Shown here: positions 1 through 9,886 of the stretch, piece by piece | Numbering within the stretch: position 1 is the stretch's first letter | Layout: each line of letters begins with the position of its first letter | Source of the DNA: Nitrosomonas sp. Is79A3 | GTDB lineage: Bacteria > Pseudomonadota > Gammaproteobacteria > Burkholderiales > Nitrosomonadaceae | Assembly: GCF_000219585.1 (NCBI RefSeq) | Contig: NC_015731.1 | Location: 2,790,001-2,854,000, forward strand | Length of the DNA stretch: 64,000 bases | Direction: 5' to 3' | The notes under the pieces: model-generated | What the model saw: only the letters and a program-made list of their open reading frames with translations | What the model was told of the DNA's origin: nothing | The model's database searches: none | Translations under genes and position numbers: made by a program

Positions 1-1
1 T

Positions 2-307
2 ATTGAAGTGGTTCTGGTGGAATATGATCCGGCAGAAGTTGCTTTTGGAACATTGCTGGATAATTTCTGGAATTGCCATAATCCTACCACCCAGGACCGT
101 CAAGGTCCTGACATTGGAACACAATATCGTTCAGCTATCTTTTTCTTCACACCAGAACAAGAGATTGCCGCAATAGAATCCAAGCATAGGTTACAAAATA
201 GCGGACGCTGGCGCGATCCTGTCGTAACTAAAATTTTACCTGCCGGTCAATTTTACGTTGCGGAAGAATATCATCAGAATTATTTCAGCAAGCATGGCAT
301 TCATTAA
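2..307 (+). CDS. msrA: Peptide methionine sulfoxide reductase MsrA, 3' part (cut by window start)
   Basis: MsrA reduces the S-epimer of methionine sulfoxide in oxidised proteins, using thioredoxin as donor. Only about the last 100 residues are present. The reading frame is open to the first base, so the gene starts before the window and the catalytic GCFWC-type motif lies outside. What is visible matches the conserved C-terminal half: the YDP segment, [21 protein letters not shown], the acidic and aromatic stretch around EQEIAAIES, and [12 protein letters not shown] near the end. In the family, the NPTxxxxQGxDxGxQYRS block lines the substrate site. The GTG at base 8 is only an internal valine codon. 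Confidence 0.93.
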   Translation: MEVVLVEYDPAEVAFGTLLDNFWNCHNPTTQDRQGPDIGTQYRSAIFFFTPEQEIAAIESKHRLQNSGRWRDPVVTKILPAGQFYVAEEYHQNYFSKHGIH

Positions 308-456
308 CATTCCTTATTAACTAACCTTCTAATTTGCCGTTAACAGGAAAAGCATATTAGATTTTTATAACACTCAGGAAAAAAGAATCTAATACAGACT
401 GCGATATGGTTTGCGCCAACATACTAACTAACAATTTTTCTTAGAAGAAGTTCAAG

Positions 457-2070
457 ATGGGATCCATTCAATCGCCCTATACTCCCCAAGACCCATCCAA
501 CTTTCCTGATCCTGCAGTGGTAAAAAAAGATGGTACAAAAAATTTAAGAGACCATTTGATCGAAGCGGTCACTAATGACCCGGACCTCCCCGCTCTTGGC
601 AGCTCCATAACACGCATCGTACAACTATCGTCATCGGATGATCAATCCATTCAACAATTGGCCTATTTTGTTCTCTCGGATGTTTCATTAACACAAAAGA
701 TTTTGCGTTTATCAAATTCTGTAGCCTTTATCTCAGCATCTAACAAAGTCAACACCAGTATCACGAAAGCAATATTCCTGCTGGGTTTTAATTCGGTAAA
801 GACTTGCGCTTTAGCCATGCTGCTGGTTGATGGCATGTCCGGAAAACGCGCGGAACACGTGCGCACAGAGTTAATTTACGCCTTGGCAGCCAGTATGATT
901 AGCCGTGAGCTAGTTAAGCTAAGCTCTTTTAAAGATGCAGAAGAAATTGCTGTTGTTGCCTTATTCAAGAACCTTGGACGTTTATTGCTTGCTGCTTATG
1001 ACCATGATCTGTACCAAGAAATGATGACTCTCATCAAGCAAGGCACGCATACACCTGTACAAGCATCACAAGCGGTGTTGGATTTCAACCTAGATACATT
1101 GACTGAAACTATTCTGGAAAAATGGAATATTCCCATCAGTATTATACAAGCGCTAAAAAACAAGCCTACTGGTATCTTAAACACTGCAAGAAATAAACAA
1201 GAGTGGATGCAGCATGCCGCTGAATTTAGTGAAAAAGCTACGTCACTCGTTTTAGCAACCACCGAACCAGAAGATTCTGAGCTAAGAAATAAGCTACTCA
1301 ACCGTTTTGGTAAAGCACTTAATCTGGATAAATATAAATTGGATCAATTGATAATGAGTGCTTCCGCAGAAACACGCACACTCTTAATCAATGCAAATTT
1401 ACTCACAACGGATAAAAGTAAAAAAATCAGTCCGGATACAACACAGACAGAATTTGATATTTCTGTAGAAGATTCACTCAGTGAACTGCTGTTTAGCAAT
1501 GATGAAAGCAATAACTCAGAAATTACTCAGCGTTACCCCAGTGGCAAACCGTATAATGCATCCGCATTATTATTGGCTGGTGTGCAAGACGTAACCGAAA
1601 TTATGGCATCCGGTAAGTATAAGCTCGAGGATCTGATCATGTTAGTTCTGGAAACTTATTATAATAGTTTAGGTTTTCGTTTTTGCACCCTTTGCCTTAA
1701 AGATCCACAAATGAATCTGTTTCGCGCACGCAGTTCCCTGGGAAGAAGTAACATGGCGTATCAAAAGGCGTTTAGCTTCCCAATGGCGCCGTCTAATGAT
1801 CTGCTCCATCTTGCCCTGAAGAAGAATGTAGATTTGCTGATTTCAGATGCCTACATCCCGAAAATCCGCAAACTGATACCCCAGTGGCATATGGATTTAT
1901 TACCTGATGCACGTAGTTTTATTGTGCTCCCTTTGGTTGCCAACGAGAAACCCATTGGCCTATTTTATGCCGATCGCGCATTAGAAGCACCTGAAGGAAT
2001 CACTGCTGAAGAAACAAGGCTAATCAGGACATTAAAAGGTCAAGTACTGACAGCCTTTAACTCGAGATAA
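457..2070 (+). CDS. HDOD-domain signalling protein with C-terminal GAF-like domain
   Basis: A 537-residue soluble protein. Residues about 40-245 fit the HDOD domain, a non-catalytic relative of HD phosphohydrolases used in bacterial signalling. Key stretches are LPALGSSITRIVQLSSSDDQS, the VLSDVSLTQKILRLSNS helix and AIFLLGFNSVKTCALAM. Residues about 385-530 look like a GAF sensor domain (LVLETYYNSLGFRFCTLCL, then FIVLPLVANEKPIGLFYADR). The start has a purine-rich AGAAGAAG just upstream. It lies 40 bp before gmk, so the two could be co-transcribed. The signal sensed cannot be read from the sequence. Confidence 0.85.
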   Translation: MGSIQSPYTPQDPSNFPDPAVVKKDGTKNLRDHLIEAVTNDPDLPALGSSITRIVQLSSSDDQSIQQLAYFVLSDVSLTQKILRLSNSVAFISASNKVNTSITKAIFLLGFNSVKTCALAMLLVDGMSGKRAEHVRTELIYALAASMISRELVKLSSFKDAEEIAVVALFKNLGRLLLAAYDHDLYQEMMTLIKQGTHTPVQASQAVLDFNLDTLTETILEKWNIPISIIQALKNKPTGILNTARNKQEWMQHAAEFSEKATSLVLATTEPEDSELRNKLLNRFGKALNLDKYKLDQLIMSASAETRTLLINANLLTTDKSKKISPDTTQTEFDISVEDSLSELLFSNDESNNSEITQRYPSGKPYNASALLLAGVQDVTEIMASGKYKLEDLIMLVLETYYNSLGFRFCTLCLKDPQMNLFRARSSLGRSNMAYQKAFSFPMAPSNDLLHLALKKNVDLLISDAYIPKIRKLIPQWHMDLLPDARSFIVLPLVANEKPIGLFYADRALEAPEGITAEETRLIRTLKGQVLTAFNSR

Positions 2071-2110
2071 GTTACTACTGATCACATAGATAATAGACAA
2101 TAGGTACAAA

Positions 2111-2728
2111 ATGACTAAAATGACAGGCTGCTTATTTATTATCAGCGCACCCTCTGGCACCGGAAAAACCAGTTTGGTCAGAGCGTTACTCCAGTCGGAC
2201 TTAAATCTGAGTCTGTCTATTTCACATACCACACGCCCGCCACGTTCTGGAGAAGTCAATGGCCGTGACTATCATTTTGTCGATGAAGAAACATTCAGAC
2301 AAATGCTCCGCAACGGAGAATTCGTGGAAAGTGCAGAAGTTTATGGCAATCTTTATGGCACCTCGCAAAAATGGATTGATAGCGCTATCGCATCCGGGCA
2401 GGATATTTTACTCGAGATTGATTGCCAGGGAGCGAAACAGATCCAGCAAATTCTCCCCGGATCCATTGGCATCTTTATTCTCCCGCCATCTGCTAACACT
2501 CTGGCAACGCGACTAAAAACAAGAGCGCAAGATAATCCGGGAATCATTGAGAAAAGACTTGTTGCAGCACGCGAAGAAGTCGGTCATATCACTGAGTTTG
2601 ATTATGTTATTATCAACGACAAGTTGGAAGATGCGCTTAATGATCTGATCTGCATAGTCAGAGCTGAGCACTTAAAGAAAGCCCGGCAGCTGATAAAATA
2701 TCATGAATTAATCGCCCAATTGTCATAA
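2111..2728 (+). CDS. gmk: Guanylate kinase
   Basis: Phosphorylates GMP to GDP with ATP, feeding GTP, dGTP and (p)ppGpp synthesis in the cytoplasm. At 205 residues the length is normal for the family. The P-loop SAPSGTGKTS is at residues 12-21. The GMP-binding region follows (SISHTTRPPRSGEVNGRDYHF, then EFVESAEVYGNLYGT), and the lid arginines are in TRLKTRAQD. It is the first gene of the conserved proteobacterial run gmk-rpoZ-spoT, which joins guanine nucleotide supply, the omega subunit and ppGpp turnover. ATG codons at 2111 and 2120 are both possible starts. No strong ribosome site distinguishes them. Confidence 0.96.
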   Translation: MTKMTGCLFIISAPSGTGKTSLVRALLQSDLNLSLSISHTTRPPRSGEVNGRDYHFVDEETFRQMLRNGEFVESAEVYGNLYGTSQKWIDSAIASGQDILLEIDCQGAKQIQQILPGSIGIFILPPSANTLATRLKTRAQDNPGIIEKRLVAAREEVGHITEFDYVIINDKLEDALNDLICIVRAEHLKKARQLIKYHELIAQLS

Positions 2729-2813
2729 TCAGTTTCTATAAATAAATGGCATAGATTTTAATATATTATTGTAAAATCTGTTTGCAACCCCCTAAATAAC
2801 CGAGATAAATACC

Positions 2814-3020
2814 ATGGCACGAATTACCGTTGATGATTGTATAAAGCAAATTCCTAACAGATTTGATATGACTTTAGTTGCTACAGTACGCGCCAGACAA
2901 TTGGCCATAGGCTCCGCGCCTATGGTGGATCCTGCACGCGACAAACCGACCGTCATCGCACTGCGCGAGCTGGCTCAAGGCAAAATAGGTTTGGATATAC
3001 TCAATCCCAAAAATATCTAG
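2814..3020 (+). CDS. rpoZ: RNA polymerase omega subunit
   Basis: A 68-residue omega subunit that helps the beta-prime subunit fold and, in proteobacteria, forms part of a ppGpp site on RNA polymerase. The N-terminus [19 protein letters not shown] is diagnostic, followed by [13 protein letters not shown] and [16 protein letters not shown]. It lies between gmk and spoT, 85 bp after gmk, in the usual order. The preceding gap holds a short dyad (AGATTTTA/TAAAATCT, about 2753-2781) that could be a weak hairpin. The protein is slightly shorter than the E. coli form at its C-terminus, as is common in betaproteobacteria. Confidence 0.96.
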   Translation: MARITVDDCIKQIPNRFDMTLVATVRARQLAIGSAPMVDPARDKPTVIALRELAQGKIGLDILNPKNI

Positions 3021-3253
3021 TGCCGATTCAATGCTATGAAGATGCTGTCAAGCATTGATGCTATCTTTCTAGTACTTGGCGCTTATCAGCCACCAAATAA
3101 ATCTCTGTGCATAATCGCACCAAAGATTGATCTAAGTCATTTAAAGATCGTGAGAGCACAAACCGGCTTGGAAAAGACAGCCAGTCCAAGTTAAAGTCAT
3201 TTTGAAGAAAGTCAAAATAACTTATCTGATGCACGCCAAACTAATAAAACTCC

Positions 3254-5359
3254 ATGCCTGAAGCAGAACTTCTATTTTCTGAGACCTCCCAATATCTTAA
3301 ACCGGAAGATATTAACCAACTTAGAAATGCCTATTCATTTGGTCAAGGTGCTCATTCCGGACAATTCCGGAAATCAGGTGAGCCTTATATTTCTCATCCA
3401 GTCGCAGTAGCCAGGATCCTCAGCACACTGCATCTCGATGCACCCACGCTAACAGCCGCCTTATTGCATGATGTCGTAGAAGACACAGATATCTCCAAAG
3501 CTGAAATCAGTGAGAGATTTGGCGAACCCGTGGCAGAACTGGTGGATGGTGTTTCTAAACTCACTAAAATTGAATTTCAGACACAAGAAGAAGCGCAGGC
3601 TGAGAATTTTCGAAAAATGTTACTGGCGATGGCGCGAGATGTACGTGTCATACTCATCAAACTGGCTGATCGTCTGCACAATATGCGAACACTTGAAGCC
3701 ATGCTTCCTGCAAAACAACGAAGCATTGCACGTGAAACCCTCGAAATTTATGCACCGATCGCGCATCGGCTTGGACTCAATAATATCTATCAGGAATTAC
3801 AAGAACTGGGTTTTCGTTATTCTTATCCCATGCGCTATAAAGTGTTGGTCAAGGCAACCAAAGCAGCGCGCGGTAATCGTCGTGAAATCGTTGGAAAAAT
3901 TCTCGAAGCCATTGATCTTAAGTTGAAAGAATCGGGTTTGAATGCAGAGGTAACTGGACGCGAGAAGCATCTTTATAGTATTTATATGAAAATGGTCGAG
4001 AAACATCTTTCATTTTCTGAAGTACTTGATATCTATGGTTTCCGCGTTATTGTCAAAGATATTCCCTCGTGCTATGTCGCTTTAGGCATGTTACATAGCC
4101 TATATAAACCAATTCCTGGCAAATTCAAAGACTACATTGCAATCCCCAAAACCAATGGTTATCAATCGTTACACAACACTTTACTGGGTCCGTTCGGCAT
4201 TCCGATAGAAATACAAATTCGCACCGCGGAAATGCACCGGATCGCCGAAAATGGCGTTGCCTCGCACTGGCTCTATAAAAGCTCAGATGCAGATTTTAAT
4301 GATCTGCATTTACAAACCAGCCAATGGTTGCAAAATTTACTGGAAACACTCAGCGGCTCGACAGATTCTTTGGAGTTCCTGGAGCATCTTAAAATCGACT
4401 TGTTTCCAGGCGATGTTTTTGTTTTCACTCCGCAAGGAAAAATTCTAACACTCCCGCGAGGTTCCACCGCTGTCGATTTTGCTTATGCAGTCCATTCCGA
4501 TGTGGGTAATTGTTGTGTAGCTGTCAAGATTAATGGTGAGAACGCACCACTGCGAACCAAACTAAAAAGTGGTGATCGCATAGAAATCGTCACAGCACCG
4601 TATGCTAAACCGAATCCTTCCTGGCTCAGTTATGTGGCAACCGGAAGAGCACGCTCACACATTCGTCACTTTCTTAAAACAATTCAATACGACGAGTCGG
4701 TCAAACTAGGTGAACGCATGCTAAACCAGGCGCTACTGTCTTTTAATATTAATCCGGACACAATTAATGATACGCAATGGGAAAAATTAGTACGCGACAG
4801 TGGCGTCAAATCCAAAGAAGAATTGCTCACTGAAATGGCTCTGGGCAAACAACTTCCGGCTGTCGTGGCAAAAAGGCTGGCATCTCCACTGGAGTCCATC
4901 TCCAGTGAACAGACAGCTGGGCCAATTACCATATTGGGGACAGAAGGATTGACTGTTCAGTTTGCCAAATGCTGCCGCCCTATTCCCGGGGATGCCATTA
5001 TTGGCGTAATCAAGAAAGATTCCGGACTGATCATCCATACGCATAATTGCACCAATGTCACCAGCAGTCAAAAGCACTCGGAAAACTATCTGGATGTAGC
5101 TTGGGGTAAAGACATCACGAGAACTTTTGAAGCCAGTATCAAAGTAACTACAGTGAATAAGCAGGGCGTCCTGGCACGAGTCGCTGCCGAAATAGCCAAA
5201 GCCGAATCAAATATTGACGACATCGCCATGGAAAACGAGAACGATTTCATGCATATGCGTTTTATTCTGCAAATCAACAATAGATCACATCTGGCACAGG
5301 TTATACGTGGCCTACGGCATCTTAAGGAAGTTGTTCACATCCATCGCACGCAAAGCTAA
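3254..5359 (+). CDS. spoT: Bifunctional (p)ppGpp synthetase/hydrolase (RelA/SpoT family)
   Basis: Makes and degrades the alarmone (p)ppGpp. The N-terminal hydrolase HD domain is intact: YISHP (His48), LLHDVVEDTD (His72-Asp73) and DRLHNMRT. The synthetase domain follows (EVTGREKHLYSIYMKM, DIYGFRVIVKD, KDYIAIPKTNGYQSLHN). A TGS domain sits at about residues 385-445 (DVFVFTPQGKILTLPRGST), then a CCRPIPGD helical/zinc-finger segment, and an ACT domain at the end. Hydrolase and synthetase motifs are both complete, so the enzyme is probably bifunctional. It ends the gmk-rpoZ-spoT run, 233 bp after rpoZ, so a separate promoter in that gap is possible. Confidence 0.95.
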   Translation: MPEAELLFSETSQYLKPEDINQLRNAYSFGQGAHSGQFRKSGEPYISHPVAVARILSTLHLDAPTLTAALLHDVVEDTDISKAEISERFGEPVAELVDGVSKLTKIEFQTQEEAQAENFRKMLLAMARDVRVILIKLADRLHNMRTLEAMLPAKQRSIARETLEIYAPIAHRLGLNNIYQELQELGFRYSYPMRYKVLVKATKAARGNRREIVGKILEAIDLKLKESGLNAEVTGREKHLYSIYMKMVEKHLSFSEVLDIYGFRVIVKDIPSCYVALGMLHSLYKPIPGKFKDYIAIPKTNGYQSLHNTLLGPFGIPIEIQIRTAEMHRIAENGVASHWLYKSSDADFNDLHLQTSQWLQNLLETLSGSTDSLEFLEHLKIDLFPGDVFVFTPQGKILTLPRGSTAVDFAYAVHSDVGNCCVAVKINGENAPLRTKLKSGDRIEIVTAPYAKPNPSWLSYVATGRARSHIRHFLKTIQYDESVKLGERMLNQALLSFNINPDTINDTQWEKLVRDSGVKSKEELLTEMALGKQLPAVVAKRLASPLESISSEQTAGPITILGTEGLTVQFAKCCRPIPGDAIIGVIKKDSGLIIHTHNCTNVTSSQKHSENYLDVAWGKDITRTFEASIKVTTVNKQGVLARVAAEIAKAESNIDDIAMENENDFMHMRFILQINNRSHLAQVIRGLRHLKEVVHIHRTQS

Positions 5360-5435
5360 TTTGCCAGTTTGTTGTGAATCAGTAGAATATTTCTAAATTC
5401 TGATCGCGAGTCATGAGAAGCGGGTAATCAGCAGA

Positions 5436-6275
5436 CTAGCGATTTAGTATGATCTCCAGCACAAACTTGCTGCCGATGTAGGCGAGTAACAATGTAACAA
5501 AGCCCACCAGGGTCCAGCGAATCGCTATCCGGCCGCGCCAGCCGTAGAGTTGTCTGCCGGCCAGCAGCGCTGCGAATACTCCCCAAGAGATAAAACCAAA
5601 CAGAGTTTTGTGTGAGAATGTAAGTGGCTGGCCGAATACTTCTTTTGAGAACACTACGCCACTCAAGAGCGTCAAGGTAAGTAAAATAAATCCAACCCAG
5701 ATAATATGGAACAACAGCTTTTCCATCGCCAGCAGCGGCGGCAGATTTGTTAGTATCGAACGGGTAGCAGGGTGATGTAAATGGCGCTCCACCACCGTCA
5801 TCAATAATGCGTGTAATGCTGCTATCGTCAATAAACTGTATGCCATCATCGCAATCAGCAGATGCGCTTTAAATGCAGGTAATTCGGTGTTCGCAAGAGG
5901 GCGCAACGATGGAAAAAATAACGGCAATAACACCGCTATGGCCGCCGCTGCTGCAACGGGCGCAACCAAGGTTTGCAGTCCCTGCAAACGATTAAAAAAC
6001 CCAGAAAACCAGTAAATGAATGCAGTTAGCCAGACAATGGATGAAATTGCATTACTCAAACCAAAACTGAGTCCCGTGCCAGCAAACATCGATTGATACA
6101 ACGTCATCGCATGCAATACCAAAGGAACAAGCATGGCATAATGTGCCCAGGTATTAGTTATCAGCACATGATCATCAGCTTTCGATGATACTTGATCCCA
6201 AGTATTGCGCCAGAAAAACCAACCGATCAGTATATAAAGCAAAAAGGCTGCGAGATAAGTTAAAATGCTGGTCAT
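5436..6275 (-). CDS. CcsA/HemX-like inner-membrane cytochrome c assembly protein (YpjD type)
   Basis: An integral membrane protein of about eight hydrophobic segments in the CcsA/CcmC-related family linked to haem handling and cytochrome c maturation. The tract WGVFAALLAGRQLYGWRGR near the end matches the family, with conserved histidines in AFKAHLLIAMMAYSLL and FSHKTLFGFISWG. I chose the ATG at 6275 (MTSILTYLAAFLLYIL) because it begins with a membrane segment. An ATG at 6395 would add 40 residues but would run into the ffh leader. Neither start has a clear ribosome site. It is divergent from ffh, an arrangement seen in other betaproteobacteria. Confidence 0.8.
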   Translation of the reverse strand: MTSILTYLAAFLLYILIGWFFWRNTWDQVSSKADDHVLITNTWAHYAMLVPLVLHAMTLYQSMFAGTGLSFGLSNAISSIVWLTAFIYWFSGFFNRLQGLQTLVAPVAAAAAIAVLLPLFFPSLRPLANTELPAFKAHLLIAMMAYSLLTIAALHALLMTVVERHLHHPATRSILTNLPPLLAMEKLLFHIIWVGFILLTLTLLSGVVFSKEVFGQPLTFSHKTLFGFISWGVFAALLAGRQLYGWRGRIAIRWTLVGFVTLLLAYIGSKFVLEIILNR

Positions 6276-6416
6276 TGATAGTACAAATATTAATAGGCCG
6301 GAATAATTGTTTAGTCTACATGGCACTTTAACAAATTCAAAGAGCCAATCCGGATATTTATTTAAATTTGAATAATCACTTTGTTCTATAACCATCGTTT
6401 TTTGTGAGGTTTAAGT

Positions 6417-7766
6417 ATGTTTGACAATCTGACCAGCCGCCTGACCGGTGTCCTTAAAACATTACGCGGTGAAGCAAGGCTTACAGAAAGCAATATCCAG
6501 GAAGCCTTACGCGAGGTCCGCATGGCATTACTGGAAGCTGATGTGGCTTTACCGGTAGTCAAAGATTTCATTGCGCGCGTTAAAGAAAAAGCCGTGGGAC
6601 ATGAAGTCATGAGCAGCCTTACACCCGGACAAGCGCTCGTTGGGGTGGTTCATCAGGAGTTAATTACGATTATGGGTGGAGAGAAAGTTGATCTGAATCT
6701 CTCCACAGTACCACCCGCCGTTATTCTTATGGCAGGACTGCAGGGCGCCGGCAAAACTACCAGTAGTGGTAAGCTGGCCAAGTGGTTAATAGAACAAAAG
6801 AAAAAGAAAGTGTTATTAGTTTCCTGTGATATCTATCGCCCGGCTGCTATTCATCAACTGGAACTACTGGCTGGCCAAACCGGTGCAGATTTTTTCCCCG
6901 TTAAAGACGGACAGAAACCTGGCGAAATTGGTGCCGCTGCATTGGATTATGCACGCAAGCATTATCATGATGTAATGATCGTGGATACTGCTGGCCGGTT
7001 AGGTATTGATGAAACCATGATGCAAGAGATCAGTGAACTTGAAGCACTGTTGAAACCGATTGAAACCTTGTTTGTAGTCGATGCAATGCAAGGGCAAGAT
7101 GCGGTTAATACAGCCAAAGCATTTTCCGATGCACTCCCCTTAACCGGTATCATCCTTACTAAATTGGACGGTGATGCACGTGGTGGTGCAGCGTTATCGG
7201 TCAAACACATTACCGGAAAACCCATAAAATTTACCGGTGTTGCGGAAAAATTAACCGGATTGGAAGCATTTTATCCTGACCGGATGGCATCGCGTATTCT
7301 GGGCATGGGGGATGTGCTTGGGTTGATTGAAGAAGCACACCGTAGCGCTGATCAGCAAGAAGCTGAGAAGCTGATGAAGAAGATGAAATCGGGCAAAGCA
7401 TTTGACTTAGACGATTTCAAGGCACAATTTCAACAAATGCGCAATATGGGCGGGATGAGCGCCCTTATGGACAAATTGCCTGCGCAGTTAAGTCAGGCGG
7501 CACAAAATGTAAAAGTGGACGACAAAATAATCAGCCGGACGGAAGGCATTATTAATTCCATGACAAAGCAAGAGCGTACTAAACCTGAAATCCTGAAAGC
7601 CTCACGTAAACGACGAATCGCCGCAGGAGCAGGTGTTTCTGTACAAGAAGTCAATCGTTTGCTGGCACAGTTCGAGCAAGCCAAAAAAATGATGAAAATG
7701 ATGAGTAAAGGCGGAATGTCCAAAATGATGCGTGGATTAAAAGGGATGCTCCCTCGCCTGCACTAG
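6417..7766 (+). CDS. ffh: Signal recognition particle GTPase Ffh
   Basis: The protein part of the SRP. With 4.5S RNA it binds signal sequences of nascent inner-membrane proteins and delivers ribosomes to FtsY. The N domain starts MFDNLTSRLTGVLKTLRGEARLTE. The G domain has the P-loop GLQGAGKTT, then VSCDIYRPAAIHQLE, VDTAGRLGID, TKLDGDARGGAALS and TGVAEK. The C-terminal M domain is methionine rich and holds GMSALMDKLP and the run of Met residues around AKKMMKMMSKGGMSKMMRG. Its 449 residues are a normal length. No 4.5S RNA gene was found nearby. Confidence 0.97.
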   Translation: MFDNLTSRLTGVLKTLRGEARLTESNIQEALREVRMALLEADVALPVVKDFIARVKEKAVGHEVMSSLTPGQALVGVVHQELITIMGGEKVDLNLSTVPPAVILMAGLQGAGKTTSSGKLAKWLIEQKKKKVLLVSCDIYRPAAIHQLELLAGQTGADFFPVKDGQKPGEIGAAALDYARKHYHDVMIVDTAGRLGIDETMMQEISELEALLKPIETLFVVDAMQGQDAVNTAKAFSDALPLTGIILTKLDGDARGGAALSVKHITGKPIKFTGVAEKLTGLEAFYPDRMASRILGMGDVLGLIEEAHRSADQQEAEKLMKKMKSGKAFDLDDFKAQFQQMRNMGGMSALMDKLPAQLSQAAQNVKVDDKIISRTEGIINSMTKQERTKPEILKASRKRRIAAGAGVSVQEVNRLLAQFEQAKKMMKMMSKGGMSKMMRGLKGMLPRLH

Positions 7767-7984
7767 AATATCAATTGGCTGCGGGTGCTTTCTCTAGCGC
7801 AACAACTTGAGTACCTGCGGCTATCTTTCCTTGCCGACCAACCCATATTCCTGCAGTAAGGTCTGTGCTGCTTCTGCCAGAAGTGTGTATCGTTAATTTT
7901 CAATGGAATAGCATTTACTCCCACGGAACTTCATCCGCAGAAACCATCACCAGCGGAGCAAGAACAGTTTCGAACCCATGCGTA
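7767..7984. other. Spacer between convergent ffh and dut with a possible decayed reading frame
   Basis: No intact gene. On the minus strand two short protein-like stretches lie in different frames. One ends GFETVLAPLVMVSADEVPWE and stops near 7918. The other, KIAAGTQVVALEKAPAAN, stops near 7773. They may be relics of a frameshifted gene downstream of dut. I cannot assign a family and the reading is weak. Confidence 0.25.
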
Positions 7985-8434
7985 TCAGTGCTTGCCTGTA
8001 CTGCCAAAACCATCTTCACCCCGATGACTCTGGTCAAAACTATCCACCATGTTGAATTCGACCTGCACAACGGGAACCACGACAAGCTGTGCGATACGTT
8101 CTAATGGGTTAAGATGAAATGAAGTCTGTCCACGATTCCAGCAGGATACAAAAATCTGTCCCTGATAATCCGAATCAATCAAACCCACCAGATTTCCCAA
8201 TACAATCCCATGCTTGTGACCTAAACCAGAACGTGGCAATACCAATGCGGCCAACCCCGTATCGGCTAGATGCAATGCGATTCCTGTTGGAATCAGGCTG
8301 GTTTCTCCCGGATTGATCGTGACAGGTTGCTCAATACAAGCGCGCAAATCCAGACCGGCTGAACCCGGTGTGGCATAGGCAGGAAGCTGTTCATTTAAAC
8401 GTTCATCAAGAATTTTAATATCAATTTTTTTCAT
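7985..8434 (-). CDS. dut: Deoxyuridine 5'-triphosphate nucleotidohydrolase (dUTPase)
   Basis: Hydrolyses dUTP to dUMP and pyrophosphate, keeping uracil out of DNA and supplying thymidylate synthesis. All five motifs of the trimeric dUTPase family are present in 149 residues: [32 protein letters not shown] (with the catalytic Asp), [10 protein letters not shown] and the mobile C-terminal arm [11 protein letters not shown]. It follows coaBC by 25 bp on the same strand. The two form a coaBC-dut operon as in many proteobacteria. Confidence 0.96.
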   Translation of the reverse strand: MKKIDIKILDERLNEQLPAYATPGSAGLDLRACIEQPVTINPGETSLIPTGIALHLADTGLAALVLPRSGLGHKHGIVLGNLVGLIDSDYQGQIFVSCWNRGQTSFHLNPLERIAQLVVVPVVQVEFNMVDSFDQSHRGEDGFGSTGKH

Positions 8435-8459
8435 ACGCTTCAGTATTAGTATTTTTCAT

Positions 8460-9662
8460 TTATTGCTGGTAAAGCGAATTGATATGTTTTATCAAATGCC
8501 GCGCCTGTTCCATTTTTGATGCTTTCGGAAGTACATGCTTACCGGCACCGTCCAGCAAAATCAATTCACTCTCGTCAGAACCGATGGCATCTTGAGCTAA
8601 ATTGGCAACCAATAAGGGCAAGTTTTTTTTGCGCCGCTTCAATTCTGCATTTTTCTCAAGATCTTCTGTTTCTGCTGCAAAACCAACGCAGAAAGGCGGT
8701 TCGGGTAAACTGGAAACCATCATCAGAATATCCGGATTGGGAATCAGTTCTATTGACAGCTTTTTATCAGACTTTTTTATCTTCTGCTGACAGACTCTTG
8801 CCACACGGTAGTCAGCGACAGCGGCAACACTGATAAAAATATCGATCTGCGATATTTCTGCCTGTACAGCATGTAACATATCCTCTGCACTCACCACTTG
8901 AATAAGTTTATCTACTATTGGCGGCACCAAACAAGTTGGACCAGAAACAAGGGTAACCGTTGCACCCGCGTCTACTGCAGCCCGGGCAACAGCATACCCC
9001 ATCTTTCCGGAACTTTTGTTGGTGATACCACGCACGGCATCAATCGCTTCAAACGTCGGCCCGGCTGTCACCAGAACTTTTTTGCCTTGCAATAAGCCAC
9101 CTGTTTGAAACGCAGTTCGCACCATTTCTACCAGCTCGCTGGCTTCAAGCATTCGCCCCATGCCTATTTCACCACAAGCCTGTTCACCACTCGCCGGACC
9201 GATTATTCTGACACCATCACGTTGCAACAAAGACAAATTACGTTGTGTCGCGGGATTCTCCCACATTTGCCGATTCATAGCGGGTGCTATTATGAGCGGA
9301 CAATCTCGCGCCAAACATAATGTTGCCAATAGATCATCTGCCATACCACCGGCAAGTCTTGCAATAAAATCAGCACTGGCAGGCGCCACCAAAATCATGT
9401 CGACATGGCGGGATAGGTTGATATGCGCCATATTATTTACAGCATTAGTCTCCCATAAATCGGTATAAACCGGATTACCTGTCAGAGATTGGAAAGTGAC
9501 TGGCCCAACAAAATGACAAGCAGACTTTGTCATTACCGTCCGCACCTCAATACCTTCTTGTGTTAGCAGGCGCGCCAATTCCGCAGCTTTGTAAGCAGCC
9601 ACACCGCCTGTTATACCAAGCAACAGGCGTTTTTTAGATACAGAAGATGCACATGTTGTCAT
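8460..9662 (-). CDS. coaBC: Bifunctional phosphopantothenoylcysteine decarboxylase/synthetase
   Basis: Carries out two steps of coenzyme A synthesis: joining cysteine to 4'-phosphopantothenate with CTP (CoaB), then FMN-dependent decarboxylation (CoaC). The N-terminal CoaC flavoprotein has LGITGGVAAYKAAELARLL, the active-site histidine in HINLSRHVDMI and the PAMNRQMWENP motif. The C-terminal CoaB half begins at about residue 190 with KVLVTAGPTFEAIDAVRGIT, then NKSSGKMGYAVA and the lysine-rich RVCQQKIKKSDKK. At 400 residues it is full length. It shares an operon with dut and is divergent from radC across a 224-bp gap. Confidence 0.96.
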   Translation of the reverse strand: MTTCASSVSKKRLLLGITGGVAAYKAAELARLLTQEGIEVRTVMTKSACHFVGPVTFQSLTGNPVYTDLWETNAVNNMAHINLSRHVDMILVAPASADFIARLAGGMADDLLATLCLARDCPLIIAPAMNRQMWENPATQRNLSLLQRDGVRIIGPASGEQACGEIGMGRMLEASELVEMVRTAFQTGGLLQGKKVLVTAGPTFEAIDAVRGITNKSSGKMGYAVARAAVDAGATVTLVSGPTCLVPPIVDKLIQVVSAEDMLHAVQAEISQIDIFISVAAVADYRVARVCQQKIKKSDKKLSIELIPNPDILMMVSSLPEPPFCVGFAAETEDLEKNAELKRRKKNLPLLVANLAQDAIGSDESELILLDGAGKHVLPKASKMEQARHLIKHINSLYQQ

Positions 9663-9886
9663 TTTATAAAATTTCTCTGGATAAACTTAATCCGATACTA
9701 AACCGGTATTCACTGTATTAGATGTATTAATAAAATAAGCAGCTACTTGCTCATTTTACTCAATATGACTGCACTGCATGCCGCTATCAATAAAATTAAA
9801 AAGCAGGGCTTTGCCATCCCGGCAACTGATTGTAATGTACCTGCCATCAATCTTATTTTACATGACTAAGCTACCAACTATATCTT

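Noticed and set aside
7865..8316. Plus-strand frames opposite dut
   Set aside because: Shadow frames of the well-supported dUTPase gene.
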